Assembly: GCF_000411555.1 (NCBI RefSeq)
Contig: NZ_KE150487.1
Coordinates: 124,001 to 188,000, forward strand
Source: Atopobium sp. oral taxon 199 str. F0494
Lineage (GTDB): Bacteria; Actinomycetota; Coriobacteriia; Coriobacteriales; Atopobiaceae
DNA length: 64,000 nt
Reading direction: 5' to 3'
Numbering within the stretch: position 1 is the stretch's first letter; each line of letters starts with the position of its first letter. The notes beneath the pieces were generated by a model. The model worked only from the letters and a program-made list of their open reading frames with translations. It had not been told where the DNA came from and searched no databases. Of this stretch, positions 61,376-64,000 are shown piece by piece. Both the position numbers and the translations under genes were made by a program.

Positions 61376-63244
61376 GTGGCCACGGATAAAAATATCAACA
61401 AGATTTGTATAGTCGTTCTCGTGTTCACGCTTTTTCTGACCATCGCCTTCATGAATGGCGAAAAGCTGGGAATTACACCTGTAGCAGATCAAGACGCGGA
61501 GAATTACACCACAAACGCTTACTTTACGGACAACGATCAAGATGGGAATTGGGCAGACAATGCTTATACCACCCACATTACACTTAACGGTACGAATGGA
61601 ACTATTAGCGGTAACGGTGCTTACTTCCAGGATGGCAATCTGGTGATTGCAAACGGTGGCTGGTATGAGATAACGGGCACCCTGGATAACGGCAGCATTA
61701 TTGTTAAGGCAGACAATTCTTCTAAGGTTTGGATTCGCCTTAACGGAGTTTCTGTTACCTGCGCCGACGACGCCTGTCTCAGAATTGATCAAGCCGAGAA
61801 GGTCTTTCTCACTCTTGCAGAGGATGCGGATAATACCTTTACAAGCGGTGAAACGTATTCCGAGGAGGCACTGGCAGACAATACCGGTGGTGTAATTTAT
61901 GCACACGACGATCTAACCATCAACGGTACGGGCAACCTTACTATTACTGCTGGTTACAAGCACGGTATTGATGCTAACGATTCTCTTGTTATTACAGGCG
62001 GCAACATTAGCATCACGGCTCCTCAAGATGGCATTCACGCCAATGATGGTTTCAGCTTTACATCGGCTCACCTCACCATTGACGCCGGCGATGACGGTAT
62101 CCACAGCGACACGTTCATCTACACAGAAGGTGGCGCCATTTTGGTCAACTCCTGCTATGAAGGTCTTGAGGCAAAGACCATCGACATTACAGGTGGAGAC
62201 ATCACCATCTATCCAACTGACGATGGCATTAATGCCAATGGCGATACCGCTACAAACGGAGGTATGGGCGGTGGACCTGGCGGTGGAGGCGCTCCTCCAG
62301 GTGGCGACAACGGTAACCAGGGCGGTCAAAGTGACAATGGCGAGAAGAACGACACGACCAAGACTAATGAGACTACTGAAGAGGAGGAAACCTACATTCG
62401 CATTTCTGGTGGTACGGTAACCATTATCAACACAACCGGTAACGATGCAGACGGATTGGATTCCAACGGCAGTATCTATATCGACGGTGGCGCCATTCTT
62501 GTCAGCCTTCCAGGCGGAAGCACCAACAATGCTATCGACTACGGTAGTGAGAATAACGGTAAAGCCATTGTTACAGGCGGTACGGTACTTGGTTTTGGTG
62601 GATCTGGTATGGCTGAGGAGTTCAGCTCTGATTCTACTCAAGTAGCAGTTCTTTATAACTTGGACGAAACCGTAGAAGCGGGAACTACTTTCCGTGTTCT
62701 TAATCAAGATGGTACAGAGATTTTAGCCTACACGCCAACCACCACCTATTCTTCCATCGCATTCAGCTCTCCACAGCTGGTTGTTGGAAAGACGTACACC
62801 ATAGAGTACGGCGATACAACTGCTGAGCTTACTATTGAAAGCACTGCGCAAGCCGTTGGAACAACTGGCGGCATGGGTGGAGGTCCGGGACAGGGACAAG
62901 GTGGAGGACCTGACCAGGGCAGTGTCTCTGACCAGGGTGGTGGTCCCGGACAGGACGGCAATCTACCAAGCCAAGGCAGTAATTCAAGCCAAAGTGAAAA
63001 TATAGGTGACAGCAACCAGCAGAGAGGGCCAGGAGGAACACCTCCACAGCAAAATGGTGGAAACGGTGGTCCAAATGGCCAAGAAGCGGAGAAGAACACT
63101 GAAGCTAAGGAGACCAACACAACGACATCTGACAACTTTATTTCTCTTGATGAGATTGACGGGACTGTCTGGAAGCTGTTAGGCGGATCAGTACTTGTGC
63201 TGATACCTGCAATTCTCTTCGCAATGAAGTATAAAAAGAGCTGA
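61376..63244 (+). CDS. Cthe_2159-like carbohydrate-binding surface protein
   Basis: 622 aa. An N-terminal membrane helix (about 9-26), then a right-handed beta-helix with Asp/Gly turns (HGIDANDSLVITGGNISITA, DGIHANDGF, DDGIHSDTF, DDGINANGD) typical of the Cthe_2159 family, whose founder binds calcium and acidic polysaccharide. A Gly/Pro/Asn-rich insert splits the helix (about 300-335). A second Gly/Gln/Ser-rich linker (about 500-580) leads to a C-terminal membrane helix and KYKKS. GTG 61376 has AGGAGG upstream. Third gene of the VTC/DUF4956 operon. Confidence 0.85.
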   Translation: MATDKNINKICIVVLVFTLFLTIAFMNGEKLGITPVADQDAENYTTNAYFTDNDQDGNWADNAYTTHITLNGTNGTISGNGAYFQDGNLVIANGGWYEITGTLDNGSIIVKADNSSKVWIRLNGVSVTCADDACLRIDQAEKVFLTLAEDADNTFTSGETYSEEALADNTGGVIYAHDDLTINGTGNLTITAGYKHGIDANDSLVITGGNISITAPQDGIHANDGFSFTSAHLTIDAGDDGIHSDTFIYTEGGAILVNSCYEGLEAKTIDITGGDITIYPTDDGINANGDTATNGGMGGGPGGGGAPPGGDNGNQGGQSDNGEKNDTTKTNETTEEEETYIRISGGTVTIINTTGNDADGLDSNGSIYIDGGAILVSLPGGSTNNAIDYGSENNGKAIVTGGTVLGFGGSGMAEEFSSDSTQVAVLYNLDETVEAGTTFRVLNQDGTEILAYTPTTTYSSIAFSSPQLVVGKTYTIEYGDTTAELTIESTAQAVGTTGGMGGGPGQGQGGGPDQGSVSDQGGGPGQDGNLPSQGSNSSQSENIGDSNQQRGPGGTPPQQNGGNGGPNGQEAEKNTEAKETNTTTSDNFISLDEIDGTVWKLLGGSVLVLIPAILFAMKYKKS

Positions 63245-63248
63245 CTCT

Positions 63249-63282
63249 AGCGGTGGCGGTTGAGTTTTTGCCCGCCACCGCT
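63249..63282 (+). terminator. 11-bp hairpin ending the VTC/DUF4956 operon
   Basis: AGCGGTGGCGG pairs with CCGCCACCGCT around a 12-nt loop, 5 nt after the stop of the surface-protein gene. No T-run follows, but the stem is GC-rich and well placed. Confidence 0.65.
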
Positions 63283-63432
63283 CCTCGCTATCGCTCGCAT
63301 CTGAAATAGCATATTATTGTTATCAAGAGTTTTCATTTGCACGTATGTTTTGTGTATACAACTTATGGTGTCCGCTGATTGATTACGTGTTACAACTTGC
63401 TCTGTGAGACACCCAAGGAGAGAGGAACTATC

Positions 63433-63843
63433 ATGGCATGCTTTCTTGTCAGCGGTGGAGAAGCCATCGTAGTCACAGCTATTCGCACTAAAGTTAGGAA
63501 GAAGGAAGAACAAGAAGGCATCGTCGATGCCAAAGGCAACCAGCTGACAGATCCTTCTCAACATGGAATCTGCTGGACACGCAAACTGAGCTGGCTCATG
63601 AACATGCTTTGGGGCGGCGTGCTGCTTCTCTGCATTGAGCACATGTGGCACGGCGAGGTTGTACCGTTTCCTCCCTTCCTCACGGCTATGAATACGCCGG
63701 AAGAAATACCGGCCATGCTCGGTGAAATGGCAACGGTTGGCGTGAGTATGGCCATTCTCGTCACCGCTATCTGGTTCGTAACCACACTTGTTGCTGACTA
63801 TACGGTTAAGCACACAACGCTTCTTGCGGTTCAGGAGGCATAA
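63433..63843 (+). CDS. Hypothetical membrane protein
   Basis: 136 aa, not recognised. Two membrane segments (about 55-72 and 100-122) are joined by a short loop. The N-terminal part is basic (RTKVRKKEEQEG). ATG 63433 follows GAGAGGAACT; the frame extends to 63379 but lacks a site there. It is 2 nt before the next gene and is read with it. Confidence 0.6.
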   Translation: MACFLVSGGEAIVVTAIRTKVRKKEEQEGIVDAKGNQLTDPSQHGICWTRKLSWLMNMLWGGVLLLCIEHMWHGEVVPFPPFLTAMNTPEEIPAMLGEMATVGVSMAILVTAIWFVTTLVADYTVKHTTLLAVQEA

Positions 63844-63845
63844 CC

Positions 63846-64000
63846 ATGACCTTAGCCATTACACTTGCATGCGCAGCTATCGCTACGGTGCTTTGGTACG
63901 CAAAGGCGCCCGACAACTCCATGAGGTTTGGCGTTCTTGCCCTTATGTATTGGGGTGCCGTGCTTATGTGGTTTGTCGATGGTATCTATCGCCTGTTAGA
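63846..64000 (+). CDS. Membrane protein, 3' end outside window
   Basis: 51 codons visible. Two hydrophobic helices (MTLAITLACAAIATVLWY and FGVLALMYWGAVLMWF) with a short turn. Starts 2 nt after the preceding stop, so co-translated with it. Family not recognised. Confidence 0.6.
   Translation, partial: MTLAITLACAAIATVLWYAKAPDNSMRFGVLALMYWGAVLMWFVDGIYRLL

Larger units (their letters stand above)
62..62347. repeat. Dispersed DNA word GGCGAGAAG-NN-C, 19 copies
   Basis: Counted by eye. Forward GGCGAGAAG at 2434, 3807, 5274, 5617, 8764, 27067, 35633, 38937, 41652 and 62339. Reverse CTTCTCGCC at 62, 737, 2296, 2878, 21801, 29998, 45450, 56559 and 56772. In all 19 the third base after the 9-mer (read in the GGCGAGAAG sense) is C. 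Copies fall in several reading frames and in gaps (for example 3807, 5617, 21801, 29998). The span given covers the first to last copy. Confidence 0.85.

Noticed and set aside
61031-62707. Long reverse frames opposite the DUF4956 and Cthe_2159-like genes
   Set aside because: Shadows caused by Asn/Thr/Gly-rich codons on the coding strand.
1-64000. tRNA, rRNA, riboswitch and replication origin
   Set aside because: Looked for cloverleaf-like and conserved rRNA stretches and for known riboswitch cores; none could be supported by eye.

Overview
The window is about 64 kb of bacterial chromosome of intermediate GC. Its gene content (SsnA-type aminohydrolase, DauR-like regulator, Tat-exported lipoproteins, DUF4143 ATPases, VTC polyphosphate polymerase, gut/oral-type PTS) fits a host-associated anaerobe of the class Coriobacteriia, most likely an Atopobium/Lancefieldella relative. 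That placement rests on overall resemblance only. No rRNA, tRNA, CRISPR array or intact prophage was seen.

Layout. 1-9.0 kb: housekeeping and catabolism: 5' part of ssnA, a divergent YheO/DauR-type regulator with an M20 hydrolase, ferritin, the ABC-F protein EttA, glycerol dehydrogenase and a family-2 glycoside hydrolase. 9.4-14.9 kb: an operon of FecCD-type permease, ATPase, Tat/lipoprotein binding protein, methyltransferase and MoeA-like protein, best read as molybdate/tungstate uptake plus cofactor insertion. 15.2-24.97 kb: a surface protein, a PIN-domain remnant, a DUF454 protein, a YgbA-like protein coupled to a CydDC-like ABC pair, an LCMT-type methyltransferase, flavodoxin, a cysteine hydrolase and asnA. 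25-29.6 kb: a MacAB-like export operon and an unknown membrane protein. 30.4-37.3 kb: a mannose-family PTS (A, B, C, D) with a FrlB-like SIS deglycase, a FrlC-like epimerase and two coupled GntR regulators. This looks like an Amadori-product (fructoselysine-type) pathway and is bracketed by related direct repeats. 37.4-46.4 kb: a DUF4143 ATPase with a 23-bp-spaced repeat array, then an AraC regulator, an ECF transporter and a heterodimeric exporter-fold ABC pair resembling metallophore/haem uptake loci.

46.4-55.1 kb is a decayed accessory zone. It holds a broken TetR gene, an MFS remnant, an IS256-family transposase remnant, a TetR/HsmA-type pair, a flavodoxin, a metallophosphoesterase, an orphan antitoxin with a frameshifted toxin, a headless TetR fragment, an AT-rich unknown gene and a second DUF4143 ATPase with its own upstream repeats. 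55.4-64 kb holds a lipoprotein, a two-component system and a module of Tat beta-helix lipoprotein, VTC polyphosphate polymerase, DUF4956 membrane protein and Cthe_2159-like surface protein. Two long hairpins separate the parts of that module, and one of them covers a ribosome binding site.

The two most striking signals are these. First, a DNA word GGCGAGAAG-NN-C occurs about 19 times in both orientations, in different reading frames and between genes, and every 9-mer copy has C at +3; it behaves like a DNA-uptake or genome-architecture motif. Second, the two-component/VTC/DUF4956/Cthe_2159 module may be an uncharacterised envelope polyphosphate system.
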